64,000 nucleotides of DNA. It comes from Kutzneria sp044547355 (GTDB lineage Bacteria; Actinomycetota; Actinomycetes; Mycobacteriales; Pseudonocardiaceae). Both the position numbers and the translations under genes were made by a program. This document shows positions 17,714 to 25,653 of this stretch, piece after piece. Below the pieces are notes generated by a model. The model ran no database searches. It was not told the origin of the DNA and was given only the letters and a program-made list of their open reading frames with translations. The DNA lies in the NCBI RefSeq assembly GCF_044547355.1, contig NZ_JBIUAG010000002.1, positions 646,845 to 710,844 of the forward strand. The letters run 5' to 3'. The stretch's first letter is position 1, and each line of letters starts with the position of its first letter.

Positions 17714-20365
17714 ATGAGGTCGGCACGAGGATGGGCGGCGGTGTCGCTCGCGGCGGCGCTGCTGGTGGGCGGCGGCGCGCCGTTAGCGCACGCCGCCGGG
17801 GACGCGAAGCTGGTGGGGGCGGCGGTCTCCTTCCACACCAACGACGAGAACAAGGATTTCGACACCCACGTCACCGTGACGGTCCGGGACCGGAACAACG
17901 TGGTGGCGGCGGTCATCTCCGCCGACTTCGAACGCTTCGACACCAACACCGACTACGGGCCGTACCAGCTGGCGATCCAGAACCAGAGCAGCTGGCAGGA
18001 CCTGCGCTCGGGCGTCACGACCATCGACATCGACCCCAACGGCAACGACACCTGGCGGTTCAACTTCACCGTCGACCTGACGTTCGCCGACGGCTCGCAC
18101 CTGGGCAACCAGATCGGCGGGGTCGAGCTGACCCAGGACCGGACGTCCAACAGCTGGAACATCCTGCCGCCGCTGGACGACTACTACGCCCGGATGGACT
18201 TCAGCTGGATCCCGCAGGCGCGCACCGTCGCCGACTCGGTCCGGCTGGCCCAGGACCGGCGGATTCCGCCGCTGCTGTGGGAGGGGTGCCTGTCCGCCGA
18301 CCAGAGCGGCAAGGGCGAGGGCTACCTGACGCACGTGCTGGCCGAGGTCGGGCTGCTCAAGGTCATCGAGGACCCCGACGGGCGCGCCGAGCTGACCAGG
18401 GCGTTCACCGGGACGCCGTCGCCGGTCGCCGACCCTCGGCACGTCTACCAGGACTGCCTCGACCAACTGGCCGCCAACTGGCGGGTCGGAACCGGTGTCC
18501 TCAGCACCACCCCGGGCTGGACCAAGGTCATCGCCGACGTCCGGCGCGTGCCGGCGCTGAGCGGCAAGCCCGGCACTGACAGCGTGCCCACCTGCCGCAC
18601 CGGCGGCGGTGACCAGGACGAATGGGACTTCACCATGGCCCTGATGATCCGGGTCTGGGGCCTGCTCAAGCAGGAGTCGCCGGCCACCCTGTTCGGCGTC
18701 AACGATCCGGCCCGGTTCGACCAGCTGCGCCGCGACCTCGCCGACCGGGCCTGGTTGCAGGGCTCCGCGCAGGACGTGGACGCCACCGTGTGCAAGATCC
18801 TCGGGGTGTCGGTGCCGGAGACCGAGAACCACCAGTTCCTCATCCGCACCACCCGGCTGCTGCACAACGAGTCGCTGCCGATGGTGACGCCGCCGGCCGG
18901 CGCGTACGTCTCCGTGTACGACAAGGACACCAACACCGACAACAACGCCAACGGGGTCTCCGCCTACGTGCACGGAAAACTCGGCGGCGTGCTGAGCGGC
19001 GACTGGATCGAGTACAACGCCCGCGGCTACTCCCGGTACCAGATGATCGGGCTGCTCAACCTCTACGACTTCGCCGCCGACCCGAGCGTGCGCGCCGACG
19101 CCAAGAAGGTCCTGGACTTCCTGGCCCTCAAGCACGTGTCCGAGGCCGAGGACAGCAAGCGGATCGCCCCGTTCCGGCGCAAGGCCGAGAAGCAGTCCGA
19201 CCTGCTGTTCGGCGTCGACCCCGTGGACCCCATGTTCGAGCAGCTGATCGGCGGGCTGCCCCAGCCGTCCACCCCGCCCGCCGGCGGCGGCAGCGTGTCG
19301 GAGGAGATGGCCCTGCCCTCCACCACCGGCTACCGGCCGCCGGCCTGGATGTACGACCTGGCCCTGAGCCGTCAGCACCGGGACTTCTACCAGCACTTCG
19401 ACGGCCAGCACCAGGGCGAGATCTCCTACGGTGGCCCCGACTTCACCCTCAGCGGCGGCGGCGCGCCCACCCAGTGCCCCTACCCCGCCGGGGCGCTCGG
19501 CTGCGTCGGCTCCGGCAACGACCCCGGCACCGTCGAGCCCATTGTCCTGATGCCGCACCGCAATCGGACGGCTGGCGACAACCGTGACGACTATCCCAGC
19601 TACCACAACGAGATCTGGGTCGACCAGGGCTCCGTCACCGGCAAGCAGGAGTGCCTGTACCGCAACTTCGCCTGCGGCGCCGCGGTTCACGTGCCCGACA
19701 ACATCGTGAACAACGTTCCCGGGTGTCGCGTCGCCTCCGGCTCGGACACCGCGCTTCGGTTCGACTCTTCTTGTTCTCCGTCGTATGCCGGCGACTGCTT
19801 CTTCGTCTACACCTCGTCGACCGGCGGGATCGCTTACCTGGTAACCCATTCCTGCGACCCCTCCGCCGGCGATCCGGCCATTGCCAACGCCTTCCAGGCC
19901 TTCATCGGCTACGAACGGACCACCGGCAAGGCGTCTGCCGGCAGTTCGGCCATCACGCTGTCCCTTCCGACCTCGGCTGTCGACCTCACCGGCGCCCCCG
20001 CCGGCGAGTCCGTCACCGGGCGTGTTTCCGGTGGATACCAGGTTGATGCCCCCGGTTCCGGGCAGACCGGCCAGGCCCTCAGCGGAGACCTCACCCTTTC
20101 AGGCGGGCGGTTCCCCGTTCCCTCGCAGACCCTGACCGCCAGCCTCTCCGGGCAGTCCGTGGGGTTGACCGCGGTCACCTCGGGCATCGGATCCGTCACC
20201 TTCCTCGACGGTTCGGCGGTGCTCGGCACCTCCACAGTGGACGGTTCCGGCGCCGCCCGGCTCACCGCCACCCTGGCCCCTGGCCAGCACCGGATCACCG
20301 CCGTCTACAACGGCAACGCGACTTACGTCGCCGCGATGGCCGATACGTCGGTGACCGTCGTGTAG
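17714..20365 (+). CDS. Large secreted protein with C-terminal Ig-like domain, function unknown
   Basis: An 883-residue exported protein. The signal peptide ends near residue 28 (APLAHAAG). The first 180 residues are beta-rich (HVTVTVRDRNNVVAAVI), the middle is helical with several Cys, and residues about 810-883 form a bacterial Ig-like repeat (VTFLDGSAVLGT, then ATLAPGQHRITAVYNGNATY). I recognise no catalytic motif. ATG 17714 follows GGGGAAAGCAGG; the gene is divergent from the Ada/AlkA gene with 133 bases between. A rho-independent terminator follows. An extracellular adhesion or enzyme role is possible but not supported further. Confidence 0.8.
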   Translation: MRSARGWAAVSLAAALLVGGGAPLAHAAGDAKLVGAAVSFHTNDENKDFDTHVTVTVRDRNNVVAAVISADFERFDTNTDYGPYQLAIQNQSSWQDLRSGVTTIDIDPNGNDTWRFNFTVDLTFADGSHLGNQIGGVELTQDRTSNSWNILPPLDDYYARMDFSWIPQARTVADSVRLAQDRRIPPLLWEGCLSADQSGKGEGYLTHVLAEVGLLKVIEDPDGRAELTRAFTGTPSPVADPRHVYQDCLDQLAANWRVGTGVLSTTPGWTKVIADVRRVPALSGKPGTDSVPTCRTGGGDQDEWDFTMALMIRVWGLLKQESPATLFGVNDPARFDQLRRDLADRAWLQGSAQDVDATVCKILGVSVPETENHQFLIRTTRLLHNESLPMVTPPAGAYVSVYDKDTNTDNNANGVSAYVHGKLGGVLSGDWIEYNARGYSRYQMIGLLNLYDFAADPSVRADAKKVLDFLALKHVSEAEDSKRIAPFRRKAEKQSDLLFGVDPVDPMFEQLIGGLPQPSTPPAGGGSVSEEMALPSTTGYRPPAWMYDLALSRQHRDFYQHFDGQHQGEISYGGPDFTLSGGGAPTQCPYPAGALGCVGSGNDPGTVEPIVLMPHRNRTAGDNRDDYPSYHNEIWVDQGSVTGKQECLYRNFACGAAVHVPDNIVNNVPGCRVASGSDTALRFDSSCSPSYAGDCFFVYTSSTGGIAYLVTHSCDPSAGDPAIANAFQAFIGYERTTGKASAGSSAITLSLPTSAVDLTGAPAGESVTGRVSGGYQVDAPGSGQTGQALSGDLTLSGGRFPVPSQTLTASLSGQSVGLTAVTSGIGSVTFLDGSAVLGTSTVDGSGAARLTATLAPGQHRITAVYNGNATYVAAMADTSVTVV

Positions 20366-20374
20366 GTGGTAAAC

Positions 20375-20415
20375 AGCCCGGCGTGGTCGCATTCGGCCAT
20401 GCCGGGCTTTTCTTT
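20375..20415 (+). terminator. Rho-independent terminator
   Basis: AGCCCGGC (20375-20382) pairs perfectly with GCCGGGCT (20401-20408), followed by TTTCTTT. It lies 10 bases after the stop of the large secreted protein. It is the clearest intrinsic terminator with a T-run in the window. Confidence 0.85.
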
Positions 20416-20920
20416 GTGCCAGGGTGGTGACTGTGAGGGGGAGAGGCGTTCGAGGGTTTAGGTTGGGGTTTTTGGGGAGGCGTGGGTTGGGTCGGATGTT
20501 GGCCCACCCGTTGCCGTTTGGGTGGTTGACGTTTGGCCCCCACCCGACCCCGCCCACAGACCTCATCCCTGGCCAGGTCCTTGCGGCATCCTTCGCTGCC
20601 GAATCGGTCGTTCTGTTCTCATGGGATTTAGCGCTTCTTGTTGCCGCCAAGCGCCTCTCGCGCTGATCGGCTGCGCCCGGCACTTTCATGTGGTCCGGGC
20701 CGCCAGGGTTACCTGAGGTTCACCGCTAGGACCATGGCCCGCTGGGTCCGATGCTTTAGCCCTTGCTGTGTCTGGCTGGGGTGCCGCGAGTCAGGTGGGG
20801 GGTGGGGTCTGTAGCGCGGTGGCAGGAGGGTGGGGGGTGCGGTTTACAGAGGGCTTGGGACGTGGGAGGGGTGTGGCTTTGGTTGTTTGCTTGCCGTTTG
20901 GGGGGTGGGCGCTTTACTAG
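20416..20920. other. G/T-rich non-coding stretch upstream of the HNH gene
   Basis: About 500 bases without a supportable gene. The plus strand is rich in G and T with many GGGG runs (for example around 20800-20915), and its composition is clearly unlike the coding DNA around it. Short open frames on both strands lack ribosome sites and coding-like third-position bias. The run of G-tracts could form quadruplexes. A similar G/T-rich stretch ends the window at 63720-63950. Confidence 0.6.
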
Positions 20921-20923
20921 CTT

Positions 20924-20953
20924 GGAAAGCGCTTTCCTGAAGGAATCTTCAGG
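20924..20953. promoter_or_regulatory. Two overlapping perfect palindromes upstream of the HNH gene
   Basis: GGAAAGC/GCTTTCC (20924-20937) is a gapless 14-base palindrome resembling LacI-family half-sites. It shares its last two bases with CCTGAAG-GAAT-CTTCAGG (20936-20953), a second perfect inverted repeat. Together they could form alternative hairpins or adjacent operators. They lie 68 bases before the HNH gene. Confidence 0.55.
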
Positions 20954-21008
20954 GTGGACACGATCGGGTAATCATTGCCGGGTAAGGGGATTTGTCTCTG
21001 GTGAGTGG

Positions 21009-21014
21009 TAAGAT
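21009..21014 (+). promoter_or_regulatory. Probable -10 element for a leaderless HNH transcript
   Basis: TAAGAT ends seven bases before the ATG at 21021. That spacing would place the transcription start at or next to the start codon, giving a leaderless mRNA, which is common in actinobacteria. GGTAAGATGGGGGC has only a G-run in place of a well-spaced ribosome site. No convincing -35 is seen at the usual distance. Confidence 0.4.
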
Positions 21015-21020
21015 GGGGGC

Positions 21021-22175
21021 ATGTCAGCGAACCCGGAAATGTCGGTCGGCACCGAGAGGTGGCGGCTGAGTGACGGGGAGCTGCGGGAACGTGGGAAGTG
21101 GCTGGAGAAGCGGCGTAAGGCCGACTACCTGGAGCAGATCGAGGTTGTGCGGGAATGGTGGAATCGCACCAGCCGCACCAAGGATGATCGGGCGGCGATC
21201 GTGGCCGACCTGAGCGTCGGCTGGAACATCACCCGGGCAGAGGCCCGGGAACTGGTCCGGTACGCGGAGCTGTTCCAACGGGATGCCGTTCGCGACGTGG
21301 CCCAGGACGAGCAACTCAGCAGGCAGCATCTGGTCGTCATGGACAAGACGCTCGCCGAGGCGCCGGAGCCGGACCGGGAGAAGGTCGAGGCGGCGTTGGT
21401 GCGGTACGCGGCGACGCTCGACCTCGGCCAGTTCAAGGATGTCGCCCAGCGGATCCTGGTGTTGCTGGACCAGGACGGGAAAGCGCCTGATGACCGGGAG
21501 TCGGCCCAGCCCAAGCGGACGTTGACCATCCGCAAGCGCCGCAACGGCGGGGACATCGACGGGTTCCTCGACCTGGAGAGCCTGGCGTTGTTGGAGGCGT
21601 TGATCAGTCCGTTGGCCAAGCCGACATCGGCTGAGGACCCGCGCACGACCGCGGAGCGGCAGGGTGACGCGCTGGTGGAGATCCTCGAGCTGGCGGCGGG
21701 GTGCAAGGACCTGCCCGAGGAGGGTGGGGAGAAGCCGCACATCGCCCTCACCATGTCGTGGAAGGACTTTCAGGAGCAGAGGGGCACCGCCGACCTGGCG
21801 GGTATGGGGCCGCTCAACGCCGCCTCGGTGCGCAGGATCGCCTGTGACAGCACGATCCTGCGGGTGGTGCTGGGGGCCAGGTCCGAGGTGCTCGACATCG
21901 GACGGGCCAGTCGGACGATCCCCAACGCGATACGCAGAGCGTTGATCATCCGGGATAAGGGGTGCGCGTTTCCGGGATGTGGAAGGAAACCTCGGCAATG
22001 TCACGCGCACCATGTGGTGGAATGGGCTGACGGGGGGCCGACCAGTCTGGACAATCTGGTGTTGCTGTGCAGCGCCTGTCATCGGCTGATTCATCACAGC
22101 GACTGGACAGTGGAGATCAACGACGGGCTGCCGGAATTCCGCGACGGCCGCGATCGGGAACTGCGGGCAGGCTAA
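21021..22175 (+). CDS. DUF222 / HNH endonuclease (13E12-type repeat protein)
   Basis: A 384-residue protein of the DUF222-HNH group found in many copies in actinobacteria (13E12 family in mycobacteria). Residues about 25-290 are the helical DUF222 region (DLGQFKDVAQRIL; MSWKDF). The C-terminal HNH domain is at about 315-365, with zinc Cys pairs CAFPGC and CSAC and the catalytic HHVVEWADGGPTSLDNL, then CHRLIHH. Cleavage activity is expected from the intact motif. Such genes spread between genomic sites, and the odd composition of the DNA before it fits transfer. Confidence 0.92.
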   Translation: MSANPEMSVGTERWRLSDGELRERGKWLEKRRKADYLEQIEVVREWWNRTSRTKDDRAAIVADLSVGWNITRAEARELVRYAELFQRDAVRDVAQDEQLSRQHLVVMDKTLAEAPEPDREKVEAALVRYAATLDLGQFKDVAQRILVLLDQDGKAPDDRESAQPKRTLTIRKRRNGGDIDGFLDLESLALLEALISPLAKPTSAEDPRTTAERQGDALVEILELAAGCKDLPEEGGEKPHIALTMSWKDFQEQRGTADLAGMGPLNAASVRRIACDSTILRVVLGARSEVLDIGRASRTIPNAIRRALIIRDKGCAFPGCGRKPRQCHAHHVVEWADGGPTSLDNLVLLCSACHRLIHHSDWTVEINDGLPEFRDGRDRELRAG

Positions 22176-22248
22176 GGCATGTCCCTCGCGCGGTTGCCGA
22201 GGCCGGCCGCCGCACGAGACGACGGCCGGCTCCGCCGGCGGTGAAAGG

Positions 22249-22941
22249 CTAGGAGCGGAAGGGGCCTTCTATCTCCTGGCCGGTGTCCAAAGTGGCCTTG
22301 ATGCGGTTGCTGGTGTAGTTGCCGCTGTCCTCGGCGAACTTGGTGCGGGCGATGAAGGTGCCGTCCTTGAGCACGGTGGGGGTCTGGGAGCCGTCCGGGC
22401 CGATCAGCACGACCTTGGCGACGTTGGGGGCAGCGATGCCGAAGTGGACGGACTCGGTGGAGCGATTGTCGGAGCTGAGGTAGTCCCACGGGCGGGAGGC
22501 GGTGAGGTTGGCGTAGGTGTGGTGGGTGCCGATGACGCTGCCGAGGCTGCGGGTGGGAATGCCGTTGGTGAGATCGCAGATGGCGGCGTACTCGTCGTCG
22601 CGAATGACCAGGTAGCCGGTGGTGGCATCGAGATCGAGACGGGCGGCGGCGCGGTAGGCGCCGGGAGGGAGCTTGGTGTAGGGGGTGTGGATGCACGCGT
22701 TGACGAGCGCCATGTCGGGCCCGGAAGCGGCGGTGGCGCCGGAATCGCGGAACAAGGGCACGGCGAAGACAACGCCGGCGGCCAGGGCGACAACGGCGGC
22801 GGCAGCGGTCAGGGGCACGCGCCACGGATGGGAACGCGAAGGCTGGGAGCCCAGGTGGGGCTCGATGTCCTCGGCCCACAAGCGATCCCGCAAGCCCTCG
22901 GGCATGGGGCGCTGCTCGGGCAGGTCGGCGGTCTCGTTCAC
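22249..22941 (-). CDS. Single-pass membrane protein, putative anti-sigma partner
   Basis: A 230-residue protein with a short cytoplasmic N-terminus (residues 1-42, LPEQRPMPEGLRDRLW), one TM helix (about 43-66) and an extracellular domain of about 160 residues ending GQEIEGPFRS. The start GTG 22941 overlaps the ECF sigma stop (GTGA), so the two are coupled, the classic sigma/anti-sigma order. No zinc HxxxCxxC motif is present, so it would be a non-zinc anti-sigma factor. The outer domain is paralogous to the exported protein at 23685-24296. Confidence 0.75.
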   Translation of the reverse strand: MNETADLPEQRPMPEGLRDRLWAEDIEPHLGSQPSRSHPWRVPLTAAAAVVALAAGVVFAVPLFRDSGATAASGPDMALVNACIHTPYTKLPPGAYRAAARLDLDATTGYLVIRDDEYAAICDLTNGIPTRSLGSVIGTHHTYANLTASRPWDYLSSDNRSTESVHFGIAAPNVAKVVLIGPDGSQTPTVLKDGTFIARTKFAEDSGNYTSNRIKATLDTGQEIEGPFRS

Positions 22942-23594
22942 GGCCCCTCCTCAAGGGCGCTCAGGTGGATGCCCGGACCGGTGTCCCGCAGCAGACCACG
23001 AAGCTTGCTGCGGGCCCGGGAAATCCGGGCCCGAACGCTCACCTCGGCGATGCCCAGCACCTCGGCGGCGTCGGCGATGGAAACCTCGCCGAGCAGGCAC
23101 AACTCCACAGCCCGGCGTTCGCCCTTGGGCAGGCGTTCGACGGCGTCGAGAACCTCCCGCAGGCGGTGGTCGGCGTCGATCTGGTCGACGACCTCCTCGG
23201 CGTGGTCCCGGGTGGTGTCGTTGAGCGGAATCCGCGTCAACAGCCGGGAGAACCGGCCGGCCCGCCGGTACTCGTGCCGGGCCAGATTGCTGGCCACGGT
23301 GAACAGCCACGGCCGGGCGCTGGCGTTGACGAGGGTCATGTCGCCCAGCTTCCGCCACGCGGCCAGGAAGGTCGAGGACGTCAGGTCCTCGGCCACCGAC
23401 CACGAGCCGGTCAGCCGGTAGGCGTAGTTCCACACCGCCTCGGCATGCCGCCGGTAAAACTCGCCGAACGCGGCCCGGTCACCCCGGGCGGCCTGCTCCC
23501 ACAGTGCCTGATCACCGGGCCCCTGGTCCTCGCCCGGTGGATCCGCGTCACCGTCCGCATCGGGTCGCCCCACCCATTCTCCAGCCGTCGTCAC
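22938..23594 (-). CDS. ECF RNA polymerase sigma factor
   Basis: A 218-residue group IV sigma factor. Region 2 is visible as FGEFYRRHAEAVWNYAYRLTG, then AEDLTSSTFLAAWRKL (about residues 42-82). Region 4 is LPKGERRAVELCLLGEVSIADAAEVLGIAEVSVRARISRAR cut at its usual HTH (about 155-195). It is coupled to the membrane protein downstream, the likely anti-sigma factor, and lies between two paralogous exported proteins. It probably directs an envelope-signal response that includes itself. Confidence 0.93.
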   Translation of the reverse strand: MTTAGEWVGRPDADGDADPPGEDQGPGDQALWEQAARGDRAAFGEFYRRHAEAVWNYAYRLTGSWSVAEDLTSSTFLAAWRKLGDMTLVNASARPWLFTVASNLARHEYRRAGRFSRLLTRIPLNDTTRDHAEEVVDQIDADHRLREVLDAVERLPKGERRAVELCLLGEVSIADAAEVLGIAEVSVRARISRARSKLRGLLRDTGPGIHLSALEEGP

Positions 23595-23684
23595 ACCCAG
23601 GCAGTTCCCACTCGCCCGGCCAACGTTGCGTCTGGTGTGGGACGAGATCCGGCCGCGCCCGCGAAGGCACGGCCGGACCGGATG

Positions 23685-24296
23685 CTAACGCCGGAACGGA
23701 CCGGTCACCACCTGGCCGTTGTCGAGCGTCGCTCGCACGGAGTTGGTGGTGGACTGGTTGCTGTCCTCGCCCCACGGGGTCCTGGCGACGAACGTGCCGT
23801 CCTTGACCGAGGCCGGCGCCTGCGTGCCGTCCGGGCCCACCAACGACACCTTGGCCACGTTGTCGGACGCGATGCCGAACAGGACGGACACCTTCTCCTC
23901 GTTCCACGCGCTGAGGTAGTCGAACGGTCGGCCCGAGGTGAGGTTGGCGTAGGTGTGCGTGGTGCTCACGTCCCCGCCCATCACGCCGCCGGCCCTGCCG
24001 TTCTCGATCACGCAGACGGCGGCGTTCTTGTTGTTGCGGATCACCAGGAAGCCGAGCTGAGCGCTCAGGTCGTACCGGGCGCCGGCGCGCCAGCTGGCCG
24101 GGTCGGGCAGGCCCGGGGTGTTCTTCACGCACTCCTTGGCGATCAGCGCGTCGCCGGAGGCATGGGTGTCCTCCGCGCCGGCCACGTTCACGGTCGTGCT
24201 GTTGGGAATGGCGGCGAAGGCCACGGCGCTGCCAGCGACGATCGCAACGGCCGCGGCGGCCACGGACAGGGTCACGGTGAGCTTCTTTGTCGTCAT
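23685..24296 (-). CDS. Exported protein, paralogue of the anti-sigma partner's outer domain
   Basis: A 203-residue exported or membrane-anchored protein. An N-terminal hydrophobic segment (residues 7-29, AAAVAIVAGSAVAFAA) is followed by a domain matching the outer domain at 22249-22941. Shared blocks are (G/Q)LG/TGYLVIR, THTYANLT, RP(F/W)DYLS, FGIA..NVAKV and a GPFR end. Two Cys (CVKN and VCVI) are conserved in both copies and could form a disulfide. It precedes the sigma gene on the same strand (90 bases apart). It may be the sensed ligand, a decoy or a co-sensor for the anti-sigma protein; the function is unknown. Confidence 0.75.
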   Translation of the reverse strand: MTTKKLTVTLSVAAAAVAIVAGSAVAFAAIPNSTTVNVAGAEDTHASGDALIAKECVKNTPGLPDPASWRAGARYDLSAQLGFLVIRNNKNAAVCVIENGRAGGVMGGDVSTTHTYANLTSGRPFDYLSAWNEEKVSVLFGIASDNVAKVSLVGPDGTQAPASVKDGTFVARTPWGEDSNQSTTNSVRATLDNGQVVTGPFRR

Positions 24297-24341
24297 GCCC
24301 GGTGTGTTCCCGGCCGCCCCGACCGTGTTGCGTCCCGGTGC

Positions 24342-25553
24342 TCACCAGGTCACGGGCAGCTCGTGCACGCCGTAGATGCTCATGTCGGTCCGCAGTTTCA
24401 CGTCGGCGGCGGGGATGGCCAAGGCGAGCCCCGGGAACCGCCGCAGCAGGCCGTCGAAGCCGGCGCGCATCTCGATGCGGGCCAACTGCTGCCCGAGGCA
24501 CTGGTGGGGCCCGTGCCCGAAGGACAAGTGGCCGCGGGCCTTGCGGCGCACGTCGAGCGAGTCGGCCTCATCGAAACGCTGGGGGTCGTGCCCGGCGGCC
24601 AGCAGGGAGACGACGACGGTGGAGCCCTCGGGGATGGTCTCGCCGCCGACCTCCAGGTCCTCGGTGGCGTAGCGCAGGAACAGGTCGCCGACGGCGAGAT
24701 AGCGCAGCAGCTCCTCGACGGCGTCGGGCATCAGGCCGGGGTCGGCCCGCAGCTCGGCCAGCTGGTCGGGGTGCTCCAGCAGGGCGAACGTGCCCAGGGC
24801 GAGCATGTTGGCGGTGGTCTCGTGTCCGGCCAGCAGCAGCAGGAACGCGATGCCGATCAGCTCCTCGACGCTGAGATCGGGATCGCCGGCCAGGTCGGAC
24901 AGCAGGTCCTCGCCGGGCTCGGCCCGCTTGCCGGTGATCAGCTGGGCCAGGTAGGAGGTCAAGGCGTTCCAGGCGGCCATCTTCTCCTCCAGCGTCTGGT
25001 CCTTGACCAGGAACTGGGCCGAGTTGACCTGGAAGGTCTCCCGATCCTCGTAGGGCACGCCGAGCATCTCGCAGATCACCAGCGAGGGCACCGGCAGCGC
25101 GAACGCCTTGACCAGGTCCACCGGCGCGGCCATGGCGGCCAGCCGGTCCAACTGGGCCTCGACGATCTCGACGATGTGCTCCTCCAGCGACCGCATACGC
25201 TTGACGGTGAACGCGCCGATGAGCTTGCGCCGCAGCCGGGAGTGATCCGCCCCGTCCATGGCGATGAACAGCCCCGGCACCTGCGGGGACGGCTCGGTCG
25301 GGGCGGGCATGCCCGGGGCCTCCCACGGCACGTGCAGGACGCCGAGGTCCTGCCGCGAGCTGAACCGGGTGTCGGCCAGCACCTGGCGGACGGCCTCGTG
25401 GCCGGTGACCAGCCAGCCCTCGTGGCCGTCGGGGAAGACCAGCGGGCTGACGGGCCGGGCCGAGCGCAGCCGGGTGATCGCCCGGGGTGGGTCGAACGGG
25501 CCGGCGTCGCGGTCCGTGGGCAGGCCCTGCGGGACGGGAACCGCTTGAGTCAT
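24342..25553 (-). CDS. Cytochrome P450 (CYP105-like)
   Basis: A 403-residue P450. It shows the I-helix AGHETT, EELLR (ExxR), the haem loop FGHGPHQCLGQQLAR with the Cys ligand and the C-terminus YGVHELPVTW, the hallmark of CYP105 enzymes. CYP105s are broad-substrate xenobiotic or antibiotic-tailoring P450s. ATG 25553 has GGAAGGA just before it; homology does not extend further upstream. It is divergent from a BTAD-type regulator 100 bases away, the likely controller. No ferredoxin gene lies next to it. Confidence 0.94.
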   Translation of the reverse strand: MTQAVPVPQGLPTDRDAGPFDPPRAITRLRSARPVSPLVFPDGHEGWLVTGHEAVRQVLADTRFSSRQDLGVLHVPWEAPGMPAPTEPSPQVPGLFIAMDGADHSRLRRKLIGAFTVKRMRSLEEHIVEIVEAQLDRLAAMAAPVDLVKAFALPVPSLVICEMLGVPYEDRETFQVNSAQFLVKDQTLEEKMAAWNALTSYLAQLITGKRAEPGEDLLSDLAGDPDLSVEELIGIAFLLLLAGHETTANMLALGTFALLEHPDQLAELRADPGLMPDAVEELLRYLAVGDLFLRYATEDLEVGGETIPEGSTVVVSLLAAGHDPQRFDEADSLDVRRKARGHLSFGHGPHQCLGQQLARIEMRAGFDGLLRRFPGLALAIPAADVKLRTDMSIYGVHELPVTW

Positions 25554-25653
25554 CGGACGTTCCTTCCGTGGTGGGCGTCGACGGCAACACTGGCCGCCGG
25601 CGCTGACACCGAACCGCCATGGCCCTGACACCGCCCGTGGCAAAATCGGGCAG

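Noticed and set aside
20763..21011. Small gene in the G/T-rich stretch
   Set aside because: No ribosome site, skewed Trp/Gly composition from G-runs; no family resemblance.
21021..22175. Type II restriction enzyme
   Set aside because: The HNH domain is present but the N-terminal part is DUF222 and no methyltransferase partner is adjacent.
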